Source: Misgurnus anguillicaudatus (Eukaryota > Chordata > Actinopteri > Cypriniformes > Cobitidae). From it: a stretch of DNA of 64,000 nucleotides. Shown in pieces: positions 49,401 to 59,566 of this stretch. The number at the start of each line of letters is the position of its first letter. Positions within the stretch are counted from its first letter, which is position 1. The stretch lies in contig NC_073339.2 of NCBI RefSeq assembly GCF_027580225.2, positions 40,476,501-40,540,500 of the forward strand, read 5' to 3'. The notes under the pieces were generated by a model. That model ran no database searches, was not told the DNA's origin, and worked only from the letters and a program-made list of their open reading frames with translations. Both the position numbers and the translations under genes were made by a program.

Positions 49401-49565
49401 CATATGTCAGCGCTTTACTGCTCCCAAATGTATGCATGTCACTCCCAATGTTAGCCAGGAGAGAGGCAAATGAACAAAGATGACATGCTTGTTGCTTGAT
49501 GGAGCGACAGCAGTGAGTAGAAAAAGTTTACAACCAATAAAACAGTCCAGTGACAAACTCGATTG

Positions 49566-49600
<35 letters not shown>

Positions 49601-52600
49601 AATACCGCCCCTTAATCTGCACTATCCAACCACAGTGCTGCCATTTAGTGCAGAGAGAAAGAGGAAGAAACTTATTGAAAGCACTTTTAGGAAGCAGGAA
49701 CATGAAGTAGAGCCCTGCAAGCCCGTCGGGGCCTGACAGGCTAAGCCCATTTGGGCCGGGCTCGGGCCGTTTTTTTTTTACAGACCGGGCTCGGGCTTAT
49801 TTTAACGTCTCTCCTCATTGTGTGTGTGTTTGCGTGTGTAGCAGAGACAGCGCGCATCTGAGGCTTACATTAATGGGTTTATCCTTTAAACGTTACTTTT
49901 GCTACGTTTACTCCTTTCATTTACACACCACCGTTTTCGACCCTCATAAACGGATTCGTTCGCAAAAGCTGCAGACCTTGTTTTAGTTTGAGAACTCAAG
50001 ACGTTGCGCTGCAGTGTAAATGAACGTAGATAGAGTCTTATGTAAACGAACAACTCATGTTAATTCATTTTCAAAGTAAAAATTATTTTTATTCAGGTAA
50101 ATGGAGGTTTGCAACGGAGGTTTTGCCAAAAATAGTAAACATCTACCAACCAGCTATTATAAACGCTATATCAGATTGTTTTAACATGTATCCTTATAGA
50201 AAATGTCTGTTTTATATTTATGTTTGAGTATTGTTAGGTTTGAATATTGTTGTAATGTTGTTGTTGTTTTGTTTAAATTTATTTAGCTTATTACGAAAGA
50301 TAGACCGTAATTTTAAACGCCATACGTGTTGTAAAGATTAATTTGAAGGGAGAATTGTAATGGGTGAGACATTATTTTCGAGTTTAATTTAAGTTTTTCT
50401 TGCTACTTTAAAATGAATTTCGTTTCATATAATTTGTCTCTTAATTTTAATCGATGTTTTGTTGATAAGTTTTGTGAATATAAATGAATAAACACAAAAA
50501 ATCTATGTCATATTAATATTTAATGCTCGTTTAGCCGATTGCGCTTTTTGCTATAGCGGAGGACGTGCACGGACCTCGCACACTTTTAAAAATTAACGTC
50601 ATACTAATTTTTATTTATTAATTGCACACTGAACAGCGACAGTTAAGGGAAGATAAGTTATTTAGTGTTTTTCTGAAGAATACAGTCAGTTCGTACAAAA
50701 ATGTTCAAATGGACTATAAGATCATAAATATGAACTGTGAACAATGAACTATTAACTCCCTACATTAAAGCAATAAGCATTTCTAATCTGTAGGCTAAAG
50801 CTATACTTCACCTCTTATTACGCATCCGAGAAAGAGAGCGCGCATCAAAGAGCGCGCGCGTCAGAGAGAGCTTAAAAGTGATTGATATTGGTCTCAGGTC
50901 AGGTCGGGTTCGGGCTGAAAAAATTGCAGGCCTTGTCGGGCTAGGGTCGGGTAGGGCTTGAACACTTCGGGCCAGGGCCGGGTTAGGGCTGGAATTTTTG
51001 GCCCGTGCAGGGCTCTAACATGAAGCAGGAACATGAAGCAGGGGGGGGGCAGCACAGTGGCACAGTGGCTTAGTGGGTTGCACTGTTGCCTCACAGCAAG
51101 AAGGTCGCTGATTCGAGCCTCGGCTAGGGCAGGTGGCCTTTCTGTGTGGAGTTTCTGCATGTTCTCCCTGTGTCAGTGTGGGTTTACTCTGGGTATTCTG
51201 GTTTTCTCCCACAGGCCAAAAACATGCAAGTTAGGAAAATTGGAGATACCACATTGTCCCTCCCCCAACCTGTGGATGGATCAACTTGTCTGAATAAAAC
51301 TTGTGTATGGATTAACTGATTCTTGCCATGAATATAGCCGTTGATGTTGGAATGGTGTAAAAAATAAAGGAAGAACATGAAGCAGTGTATTTGTCCATAT
51401 TTGTGAACAACAGGTTCCATTTACACAGAATTAAGTATGTGATGTGGACATCCAGGTCTTAGGAGGTTAAAAACTGCATGTTGTGTTAACTTGTGTTCAT
51501 TTGATTCAGTATTAATGTTATTCTTTCTTTTAGAATGAATCAGACCAACCTAAAAATGCAGAAAAGAACAAACCTCTGAAAGACAAGATTCATTGTCTGG
51601 TGTCTGTTCTTCCAGCTAACAATATATCAATCATGGGAGATGATGTCATCATACAAATGAGAAACATTCGTTTGAAAGCCCGGGATTTTGGTAAGTCCTG
51701 TAAAAACATCTCTAGTTTCTGTGACATGTTGTTAAGGTTAAACCTACCCAGTCTCATGTAGATGCGTATAAATAGCATAGTGTAAAAATCATGCAATATA
51801 TACGCCAAATTCCACTTTGGCGGGCATATGATACGCCAGTCCTTCCCATTCACTTAAACGCCACATCTTTTTGTTGTTTTATTTATTGGTTTCTCAATTT
51901 TTTTTCAGTTTTTTAAACCATTTTCGCTTGGGTTTAGGGTTAGATTTCAGATTTGCTTAAAGAGTAACCAAACCCTAAACCAACATTTTTTTGTTAAAGA
52001 TCTGTAAGAATGGGGTTTATTAGTGCTGTTCATTATACACTCTACAATATATGGTGTAAAAACGTCTAGTGCTGCCCTCTTCAGGTTGAACGGTGGCTGC
52101 TGCAGTTGAATTTTCCTATTGGATGTTGGGTCCAAAAAATACCTTGTGATGTAAGCATGTTCAAGCTCACCACGCCCTTGTTACAATCTCACCACACACT
52201 TGGTACGAGCTTAGTTCGTCCCCTCTATCTCCGTTGGGATCTGCCCACTTTTCTTGCAGTTTTCAAATATTGCCAGTGGGTGGAGTCAGGCTCTGACCAG
52301 GGGTTTAGTTATGCTTTAAGAAGGTTATTTAATATACAGGTTTCTCCATGTTTTTGTCTATATTTAAGCCATGGTCGCTTGGAGTTGGGGTTAGAATTGG
52401 GGTTTGGGTTAGGATATCATTTTTTTATAACAAAAAGTTGTTTAAACCTAACTAGAAATATGATTTCAAGAAAAACATCTTTCCTTTTTTATTGCATTAA
52501 CATGTCAGAAAGATTTAACCGCAAACATGGCAAAAACTGCGACAGTGCAAAAATTGTTATAAGTCACCTGTATCTGTACATCAAAAGACTGCATGTCTAA

Positions 52601-53982
52601 AATCTTTATAAAGTTGATTCATTAAAGGAGGTAAAACATCAGACCACTAACCTCTAAAACTCACATAAGCTACTCAACTAAAGACAAAAATTATGCTGAC
52701 GCCAACCCAGATAACAAGCACCATTGAAACACAAGAGTCAAGGGCCCAACTAAAACAAACACTGATCACCAAAATGGTGGTTTGTTGACATTTCAATATT
52801 TTTAAAGGGCCATGTCAAAAGACTTTTTTAAGATGTAAACTCTTATGTGTCCCCAGAGCACATATGTGAAGTTTTAGCTCAAAATACCATATAGATAATT
52901 TATTATAACATGTTAAATTGGACACTTTGTTGATGTGAGCAAAAATGTGCCGGTTTTGGGTGTGTCCTTTAAAATGCAAATGAGCTGATGAAATACAAAC
53001 AATGACCACAATGATGGTGGTTTGTTGCAATTGAAACTCAATTGTGAATTATTTTCTCTCTGCACTAAATGGCAGTGCGGTGGTTGGATAGTGCAGATTA
53101 AAGGGTGGTATTATTATAATAAGATCACCTTATGACATCACAAGGGGAGCCAAATTTCAATGACTTTTTTTTCACATGCTTGCAGAGAATGGTTTACCAA
53201 AACTAAATTATCGGGTTGATCTTTTTCACATCTTCTAGGTTGATAGAAGCACTGGGAACCCAATTTTAGCATTTAAACATGGAAAAGTCAGATTTTCATG
53301 CCATGGCCCCTTTAAAGTAAAAACACATGTATGTTGGTAAAGAAAGGAGTTATTGCTTGCTATCTGGGAAACATAATCGAGCATACAGATGTTGTTTAAT
53401 GGAATGATTTCATCACAAATGCTATCCAATCACCATGTGATATGCAATGAAGCTCATAAACAAATTTGTTATAGAAAAATGTTGTTTATTGATTGTACCA
53501 CAGGCATTCCTCAAGCCATGATTGTGACCAAGGTGGATGAAGCATGTCCAGAGGTTCTAAAAAACATTAGGAACATCTACAGTAGCAGAAAAATTAAACA
53601 AAAGGTAAGTCTGTGAGAATAATGTATATGTATTTCAGCCAAAATACTCATGTTATTGAGCGTAGACAGATTGTCTTTTATATAAACTGTCTTTCGTAGA
53701 CCAAGGAAAATGCATAGATTTCGTAAGGTTGTGGTGTAATATTTAACTTTATATTCTATATCAGAAGGCTTTAACTAAGTTACTGATTTTTTTAAATTGA
53801 TATTTCAGATGGAGGAGTGCTGTCAAAGACTGGGAGTTCCTATGAGCTACATCTACCCTGTGAAGAACTACCATAAGGAACAAACCACTAACACAGAAAT
53901 TGATATTCTGATTTTACAAGGAATGCTTAACATTGTTAACTTTGCCAAAGACTATGTTGATGACCAGAGAGACAGTTATTAA
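43403..53982 (+). CDS. IFI44-like GTPase-type protein, whole coding span (copy 1)
   Basis: Seven exons (43403-43427, 43611-43638, 45079-45283, 45489-45623, 51534-51690, 53504-53604, 53809-53982) join in phase to 825 nt, 274 residues. It belongs to the interferon-induced IFI44/IFI44L family, cytosolic proteins with a degenerate GTPase fold and reported antiviral links in vertebrates. Visible motifs: P-loop GPVGAGKSS at 48-56, switch-type DTRG at 105-108, and TKVD at 192-195 in the place of the NKxD base-recognition motif. The short N-terminal exons give MANSPPLL then DLPWRSMEW, as in fish members. A second copy follows at 59.5 kb. Intron 4 is 5.9 kb and packed with transposons. Confidence 0.88.
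43611..43638 (+). CDS. ifi44-like copy 1, exon 2
   Basis: 28 nt micro-exon, acceptor GGTTAAACAG, donor GGAG|GTAAGT. Encodes DLPWRSMEW; its tryptophans match exon 2 of the second copy (DPWRTQNW). Confidence 0.75.
43730..43778. repeat. Right copy of a ~48-bp inverted repeat
   Basis: Partner of 36,966-37,013, in opposite orientation; lies in intron 2 of the ifi44-like gene. Confidence 0.65.
44052..44508. mobile_element. MITE with GGGCTGCGTTCA-type ends
   Basis: Left GGGCTGCGTTCAGCCCC and right (inverted) GGGGCACGTTCAATCTC are imperfect terminal repeats; AAAACGTTGCACA recurs near both ends. In intron 2 of the ifi44-like gene. No frame with a family match. Confidence 0.45.
45079..45283 (+). CDS. 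ifi44-like copy 1, exon 3 (P-loop)
   Basis: 205 nt, acceptor ACTAATATCAG, donor AAAG|GTAAGA. Encodes [28 protein letters not shown] and [15 protein letters not shown]. Exactly the length of exon 3 in the second copy. Confidence 0.9.
45489..45623 (+). CDS. ifi44-like copy 1, exon 4
   Basis: 45 codons, [18 protein letters not shown] to [12 protein letters not shown], holding the DTRGME motif. Acceptor TTACTTCTAG, donor GAA|GTTAGT. Confidence 0.9.
46046..46281. mobile_element. MITE with GGGTGGTTTCCC ends
   Basis: Left GGGTGGTTTCCCAGACTGGG and right CCCTGTCCGGGAAACCACCC, inverted, 236 bp. Confidence 0.75.
46813..48138. mobile_element. Near-perfect 1.3-kb palindromic element (ACAGCAAAATCCCC family, copy 2)
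   Basis: Begins TACACTGCAAAATCCCCGGT, ends ACCGGGGATTTTGCTGTGTA-like. Sequence from both ends is inverted-complementary almost to the centre at about 47,475, with the GCAGATATCATGA / TCATGATATCTGC match inside. Open frames on opposite strands at 47,365-47,565 and 47,389-47,598 give similar peptides only because of the palindrome. Confidence 0.82.
48209..48881. mobile_element. Non-autonomous hAT element with perfect 8-bp target duplication
   Basis: CAGTGTTGGGTGTAACTAGT at the left and ACTTACCCAACACTG at the right, target duplication GCCAGCGC at 48,201-48,208 and 48,882-48,889. 673 bp, no transposase. Confidence 0.9.
49568..49596. repeat. (TA)n microsatellite
   Basis: About 28 bp of AT dinucleotides in intron 4 of the ifi44-like gene. 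Confidence 0.9.
49708..51017. mobile_element. Non-autonomous hAT element with perfect 8-bp target duplication
   Basis: TAGAGCCCTGCA at the left, TGCAGGGCTCTA at the right, target duplication ACATGAAG at 49,700-49,707 and 51,018-51,025. Subterminal CGGGC repeats. 1,310 bp, no transposase frame. Confidence 0.92.
51040..51400 (+). mobile_element. DANA-like tRNA-derived SINE
   Basis: Starts GGGGGGGGCAGCACAGTGGC, with A box TGGCTTAGTGGGTTGC, CTCACAGCAAGAAGGTCGCT, B box GATTCGAGCCTCG, then the conserved TGTGTGGAGTTTCTGCATGT and TTCTCCCACAGGCC blocks known from DANA SINEs. This family is typical of Danio and relatives and supports a cyprinid source. Confidence 0.8.
51534..51690 (+). CDS. ifi44-like copy 1, exon 5
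   Basis: 157 nt, [18 protein letters not shown] then [14 protein letters not shown] to RLKARDF. Acceptor TTTCTTTTAG, donor TTTG|GTAAGT. Contains the IHC(L/V)V strand typical of the family. Confidence 0.9.
51957..52262. repeat. Dispersed repeat, copy 1 (inverted partner at 56,780-57,105)
   Basis: High similarity, in opposite orientation, to 56,780-57,105. Shared landmarks: AGTGGGCAGATCCCAACGGA, ATAGAGGGGACGAACTAAG and CTGAAGAGGGCAGCACT (read on the minus strand here). Confidence 0.78.
52797..53314. mobile_element. MITE family R, copy 1
   Basis: Ends AAAGGGCCATGTCAAAAGAC and GCCATGGCCCCTTTAAAG. Shares GTGTCCCCAGAGCACATATG, GATGGTGGTTTGTTG and GGTTGGATAGTGCAGATTAA with copies at 57,298, 59,690 and 61,571, all in the same orientation. 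Confidence 0.75.
53504..53604 (+). CDS. ifi44-like copy 1, exon 6
   Basis: 101 nt, [19 protein letters not shown] to RKIKQK. Carries TKVD, the position of the guanine-recognition motif. Acceptor TACCACAG, donor AAAG|GTAAGT. Confidence 0.9.
53809..53982 (+). CDS. ifi44-like copy 1, exon 7 and stop
   Basis: 57 codons plus [57 protein letters not shown]. The (V/P)VxNY and E-D-ILIL pattern matches the C-terminal part of IFI44 proteins. Acceptor GATATTTCAG. Confidence 0.9.
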   Translation: MEECCQRLGVPMSYIYPVKNYHKEQTTNTEIDILILQGMLNIVNFAKDYVDDQRDSY

Positions 53983-55624
53983 ATGCCCTCATAAAACTGG
54001 TTGATGTCTAAGGTCAAGATGTATGAAAAATGTTTCCTGAAGGGGAAACAGAGAATGTAAAAAAATAGTGCATTTATCATTGTCTTTAAAGCAAAATGAA
54101 ATGAACAATGATACACTCAAACTAAATATAAATGACTATAATATAATTTAAACAAGATTTATGCAATTTTCATTATTACCTTATTACATTCAGAATCAGA
54201 GATAGGCTATGTGACAGAAATTAATTTGGACCTTCATAAAACACATGATGTTTTTCAACCGAGTTGTTTTAATTGATTTAATTTGATGACATCTGTTGAT
54301 TTGTTGTTTGTTATTGAACTTTAGTATACTGTATGTTGCTTTAGGTTTGTTGCTCTTGTTACCTTTATTTTACTGTATATTTTTGTTATTTTAAAAATAG
54401 ATACTGTTGGTTATTTGTGGCGATGGTAAGAGCTCTGAGATCTTTGATGATCTTATATGATGTTACGTTCAAGATAAATATTAGCATGTTAAAATGACCT
54501 GTAAATCTGAGTTGATTAAACAAAATAAATTAAAGGCAGCAAAGATTTTTTCTGTGGCATTGTACTGTAACAAGTTATCTTGTTACAACCGGAAAAGTGA
54601 AATTCTTGTTTTTGTTGCAACACCTTTTTGATGATCCCATTGCGTAATCGCAATGTTGCAACAACATAGTGTGATGGTGGTCAGTTGGTAATTTTTACTA
54701 TAGGTTGCTAGTTTTTTTTTCTGCTTTTAATTATTTAATGGACCAACATGCAGTCAAACTGCATATGTCCTTGTTTGCCCCAAACTAACCAGTACAAAAA
54801 TTAACCTTGGTTTTACTACAGTTAATTTTTTTTTACTGTAGTAAAACCATGGTAACCACAAAATAGCCATGTTTTTGACAACCATAATTTTCAAAAAACA
54901 TATTTAAACCATATTTAGTGTAGTACATGCTAATAGTAATCAATACACAAAAAAACATGGTTACTACAATTTTATGGTTCGTTTTCGTAAGGGAACTTAA
55001 AATGTGAATGATGACAACAGTTTAAAATTAATAGTTAATTTATTATCAATCCTGACAATATGTTATTTAAAGTTTTGAATAACAGTTTATAATGAAAATA
55101 TGTTGCACTGGTTGAGTAACATTTTCAATGTAAACTTGAACATATGTATGATTTTCAAGTCATGTTATGGAAAAGAAAACAAGAATTTCACTTTTTGGTT
55201 GTAACTGAAAGTAATCCTGCATGTCAAAAACAATGACAGAAGGCTACCATGTGCATTCAAATGTTATGCAGAGGGACTTGTTGCAATCAGTTTCATGAAA
55301 CCCAAATAGAATGTTTACTAGCTTAAAGAAAATAACAATAATCATCAATAATCTGCCAGGAAATCTGTTTTGGCAGACACAGAGCACATTCCTGTGATAG
55401 AGAACATATTTACCCTTATGCTGTTGTAGAATGTAAAACCAGACCTGGCGCCAGACACAAATTCACAGACAGGCATTTCATTTTTTGGGGGGGTGGGGAG
55501 ATGTGCACAAATGAGATCAACCTCACTGCACATCAACCCTTGTCCGCTTATCAGGGACAAGTGGATTTTTTAAAACGCCAATTGAAAGAGAATTTTACTT
55601 GCTCGACCGGACAAGTAGCCTAGT

Positions 55625-55840
55625 CCAGTGGTTTTCAAACTGGGGGCCGCGAGATGGTGCCAGGGGGGCCCCAGTTTAATGTCATTTTATGAAATACATT
55701 AATTTATCATGAATTCTTTGTAATTAAACCTAAAAAAATAAGGCTACTAACCAAAAGCACTACAATTTTTGTATAATTTAATGTTTTTTTTTATTAAAAT
55801 GTTGAGTTTTAGAACAATTTATTGTCACAAATTTGATTCT
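55625..55840. repeat. hAT-type end related to 14,598-14,800
   Basis: CAGTGGTTTTCAAACTGGGG followed by GCGAGATGGTGCCAGGGGG and AAATACATTAATTTATCAT; same order as in the element that starts the tandem array at 14,598. Confidence 0.6.
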
Positions 55841-56779
55841 GCATCCTAGTCTCAATGGCGACCGAAACTGTAACGTTAATAATGCTAAGTTAAACAAATG
55901 AGCGCAGCAAACACAAAGTTAGTTAATAGTGTGTTAACAAAGTGGATTAAACTCAGTTAACATACTGCAGTAAGAATGTGGAGTTTTTAATAACATGATA
56001 GGCTACAGTACAGTTAAGCAGCATCACATCACGATTGAAAATGTGACACAGATTTCATATGACAGTTCACTAAACAAGTAATTCATATTTAGTCACTTAC
56101 ATTTTAGATGCAATGTTGACTGTTTTTGTTGTTTCAGCAGCGAAAATAGTTCAAAGACCACAGCAGAATCATAACGTGTCAGTCTCACTGCAACACCCAA
56201 TCATGTAACGTTAAGCTGTGGCGCTATGCTTAGCAAACAACCAAACATTTCCACACTTACTATCGACAAACCAATACATTTAAAATATATATATTTTCTA
56301 AATCAGACCAAACACATTTGTATTTTTATTCAGGAGTTATACAAAACAAACTTTTGATAATAGTAACCTATTGATAAAAAAAGTGCAAATAAGAAAGGGC
56401 TGTTGGCTGGTGGGACAGGGAGCTAGTGAACAGGTCAAGGGAGGCCGCAGGCTCGTTCAGGGTGTGCACTAGTGACTCACAAGGCAGGCCCTCCCATGGC
56501 GCCAGGACTGTGTATAACCTCAATAGGAAACTGTAAAAATGCTCAAAACACAATTAAATTTAGGTGGAACATAAACATCTGCTCTGGACACCAACGGGTT
56601 AATGATTTGGACCACAGTACCAACCCCCTGCATAACCCTATATAACTTACTGTATTTTATTTAGGGCTGCATGATTTTGAAGAAAACTGCAAAAACGTAC
56701 TAAATATGGTGATGTGATAATGCATTAATTAAATGCATTAATTAAGCCTTAAAATCAATATAAATTATTACTAAGATAT

Positions 56780-57105
56780 ATTGCAAGAAAAGTGGGCAGA
56801 TCCCAACGGAGATAGAGGGGACGAACTAAGTGTGTGGTGAGATCGTAACAAGGGCGTGGTGATCTTGTACCTGCTTACGTCATGAGTCATTTTTTGGACC
56901 CACCATCCAATAGGAAAATTCAACTGCAGTAGCCACTGTTCAACCTGAAGAGGGCAGCACTCAGACGTTTTTACACATATTGTAGTATTGAAACACTTTA
57001 TATCCAAATGTCAAAAAACTTACTAAAATCAATGAACAGCATTAATAAAGCCCCATTCTTACAGATCATTAACTGAAAAAAGTTGGATTAGGGTTTAGTT
57101 ACTCT
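56780..57105. repeat. Dispersed repeat, copy 2 (inverted partner of 51,957-52,262)
   Basis: Opposite orientation to the first copy. No target duplication or clear termini were resolved. Confidence 0.78.
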
Positions 57106-57297
57106 TTAAAACAATTCAACACCTAAAGAGTAAATTAAACATATTTAAAGTACATTGTTGTTCAGAGTTGGAGTTAATTCACAGAGTTAATCATGCCAGT
57201 TTTAACCCAACTCCTTAAAGATGTAATTACAATCCGCCCGCACATTTCAGCCTTCCTTTCCATGTATCCTGCAGATTGAACGGTAAGAAAAAACGGT

Positions 57298-57819
57298 TAA
57301 AGGGGTCATATTATGACTTTTTTTCAGATGTAAAATGAGTATTTGGTGTCCCCAGAGTGCGTATGTGAAGTTTTACCTCAAAATACCCCACAGATAATTT
57401 ATTATAGCATGTTAAAATTGCCACTTTGTAGGTCTGAGAAAAAATGTGCCGTTTTTGGGTGTGTTCTTTTAAATGCAAATGAGCTGATAAAATGCAAACA
57501 CTGATCGCAATGATGGTGGTTTGTTGAAATTGAAACTCAACAACCGAATTATTTTTTCTCCCCCCTCTCTCTGCACTAAATGGCAGTGCCGTGGTTGGAT
57601 AGTGCAGATTAAGGGGCGATATTATTCTAATAAGACTTGCTACCTACATCACAAATAATGCAAAATCTGAACGACCTATTTTTTTACATGCATGCATAGA
57701 ATGGTTTCCGAAAACTAAGTTAGTGGGTTGTTCTTTTTCACATTTTATAGGTTAATAGAAGCACTGGAGGGGGGGGGTTATAGCACTTAAACATGGAAAT
57801 GTCAGATTGCCCCTTTAAG
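57298..57819. mobile_element. MITE family R, copy 2
   Basis: Ends AAAGGGGTCATATTATGACT and TCAGATTGCCCCTTTAA. About 520 bp. Confidence 0.75.
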
Positions 57820-58652
57820 GCTAGACTAAGACACAAGTTTAAGCTGTCTTAACTGAAAATAACTTGCACTTACAGATCTTAAAACATGCCAGTGCATTGA
57901 TTTGTCTCAAGATACCAATATTGTCATTTTCTAAGGCATGTTTATAAAAGATGCTTAAACATCTTAATTTAACTAAGGCCTAGTCCAGGCTTTAGCTAGG
58001 CCTTATAAAAACCAGGCCTTGGTCTTATGGTGTGTGTTGGTTAGGACCCCCATTCTGAAGTCATGATTCGAAAGGTTTTACAATACGGGTGGCTTATGAT
58101 GCAAATGTTGAGGCACCAGATGCAACACTAACATAAACCTATATTTGTTTAACATGTGTAACTGTTGTCTGCGGTGGTAATGACCGGTCAGTACAAAAAA
58201 ACTGATCAAATTGAAGATGTTTTACATTTATTTTCTATTGTTTTTTTTTTTTTACAAAAATGACCTCATGCATATTATAATTCATTGTAGTCTACAGTAC
58301 ATTGTTTAAAAATGCTTATTTTAGAAACAGTGTTGTAATGGAAAAACATCTTTTTACTTAATGAGGTCTGTTTACTGTCAGTGTTATGTGGGTTTGTGTG
58401 TTAAGCAAGATCTTATATGCACGTAGTATACATGTGCATACTTATAAAGTGATTCAATTTTGCTTTGCAATTATTGAGAGCTGCTTGCAGAAGTAAATTA
58501 TAAGAGTCACATACACTGTTAAATTAATTTTTTTTTTTGGAACTAAACATGTTTAATCATGGTAACAAATTGCTAAATTACAGATAATTTGCACCTGCTG
58601 CAAATCACAAGAAAACAGATCAGGTGATATCAAATAAAGAGCAGGTGATATC

Positions 58653-58664
58653 AAAACTGAAAGT
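58653..58664 (+). promoter_or_regulatory. ISRE-like interferon response site
   Basis: AAAACTGAAAGT matches the GAAANNGAAA core of interferon-stimulated response elements except at one base. It lies about 60 bp upstream of the likely start of the untranslated exon of ifi44-like copy 2, which fits an interferon-induced gene. TATA-like CTTATAAGATAAA follows at about 58,687. Confidence 0.45.
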
Positions 58665-58714
58665 ATCCACTTCTAAATTTAGTCGCTTATAAGATAAAAA
58701 AAGCTGTGTTTCCA

Positions 58715-58750
58715 AGAAACACAGCAGACACTCCTCAGACAGACCTGCTG
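58715..58750 (+). other. Probable 5' untranslated exon of ifi44-like copy 2
   Basis: AAACACAGCAGACACTCCTC through GACCTGCTG ends at a consensus donor CTG|GTAAGTC (58,751), about 25-30 bp downstream of a TATA-like sequence. Start position is approximate. Confidence 0.45.
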
Positions 58751-59520
58751 GTAAGTCTTCTCTAATCAGTTTATAGTGCATATATTCAGCAAATCAAAAA
58801 AGCACATACATATTTAATTTGATAAAACAAACAAATGCCGCTTTGCTGCATAACCTGTTTGTGTTTCATAAGATTCCAATTCAGATGGTTGAGTTTAATT
58901 TCAAAGTTTATAGTCTGATATGTTTGTAGCAAAAGCCAATAGTTACTGAGTTTCTTTGTGACTCAACTATTTAAACATGTATGTCTTTTCTAAAACATCT
59001 CTGAATTTTCCATGATGTTGCAAATGTTACTGGATATCAGTATGATGTGAATGACAACAGGACTAAGTGGACCAGGAACTAATAATAATGACGATTATTG
59101 TATTTGATTAAAAATTAAGTAATCATTTATTTTATATTAATATAATAATTAATATAATTAATAATAAGAAAATAGTGAAATTTTGGTTTTAAGAAGTGCA
59201 CCATACATGAAACTTCCATTAAAATGTATGAAGCTTTTTGTGATTCATATAAAAAAAAATCTCAAAGAAATAGCTTTAAAACCAAACAAGCAATAGGAAA
59301 AAGACTGGCAAACAGACCGGCCCTAATGTGCGGGTTGGGTCCCTGGGTAGAAAAAGAACATTAAAGTCAAGAAAAAAGACTAAATCGTAGCAGTAGAATC
59401 TTTTATTTCAGCTTTGTTGTTTGCTGATCTTTGGTGTTGTATACAGTAGAAATATGCTATTATTATGCTAACCAATATTTTATCTCAATTACTCCAAGAT
59501 TAATACGCAAAACATTGAGG

Positions 59521-59566
59521 ATGTGGCCATTTTATTCTCCTCCTCCTCCTCCTCCTCCATCGTTGG
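59521..59566 (+). CDS. ifi44-like copy 2, exon 1
   Basis: ATG context GAGGATGT, 15 codons plus one base, donor TTGG|GTAAGA. An acceptor-like TTTTATTTCAG at about 59,401-59,411 may open the exon. The proline run is encoded by a CTC/TCC microsatellite, so its length may vary between alleles. Confidence 0.7.

Larger units (their letters stand above)
53983..58640. other. Between the two ifi44-like genes: repeats only
   Basis: A polyadenylation-like AATAAA occurs at about 54,524. The rest holds repeats: GGTTTTACTACAGT-type palindromes (54,808-54,990), a hAT-type left end (55,625-55,840), the inverted dispersed repeat (56,780-57,105), MITE R copy 2 (57,298-57,819) and a further inverted-repeat remnant (57,820-58,020). 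Frames at 55,345 and 56,368 on the minus strand have no recognisable family. Confidence 0.5.
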
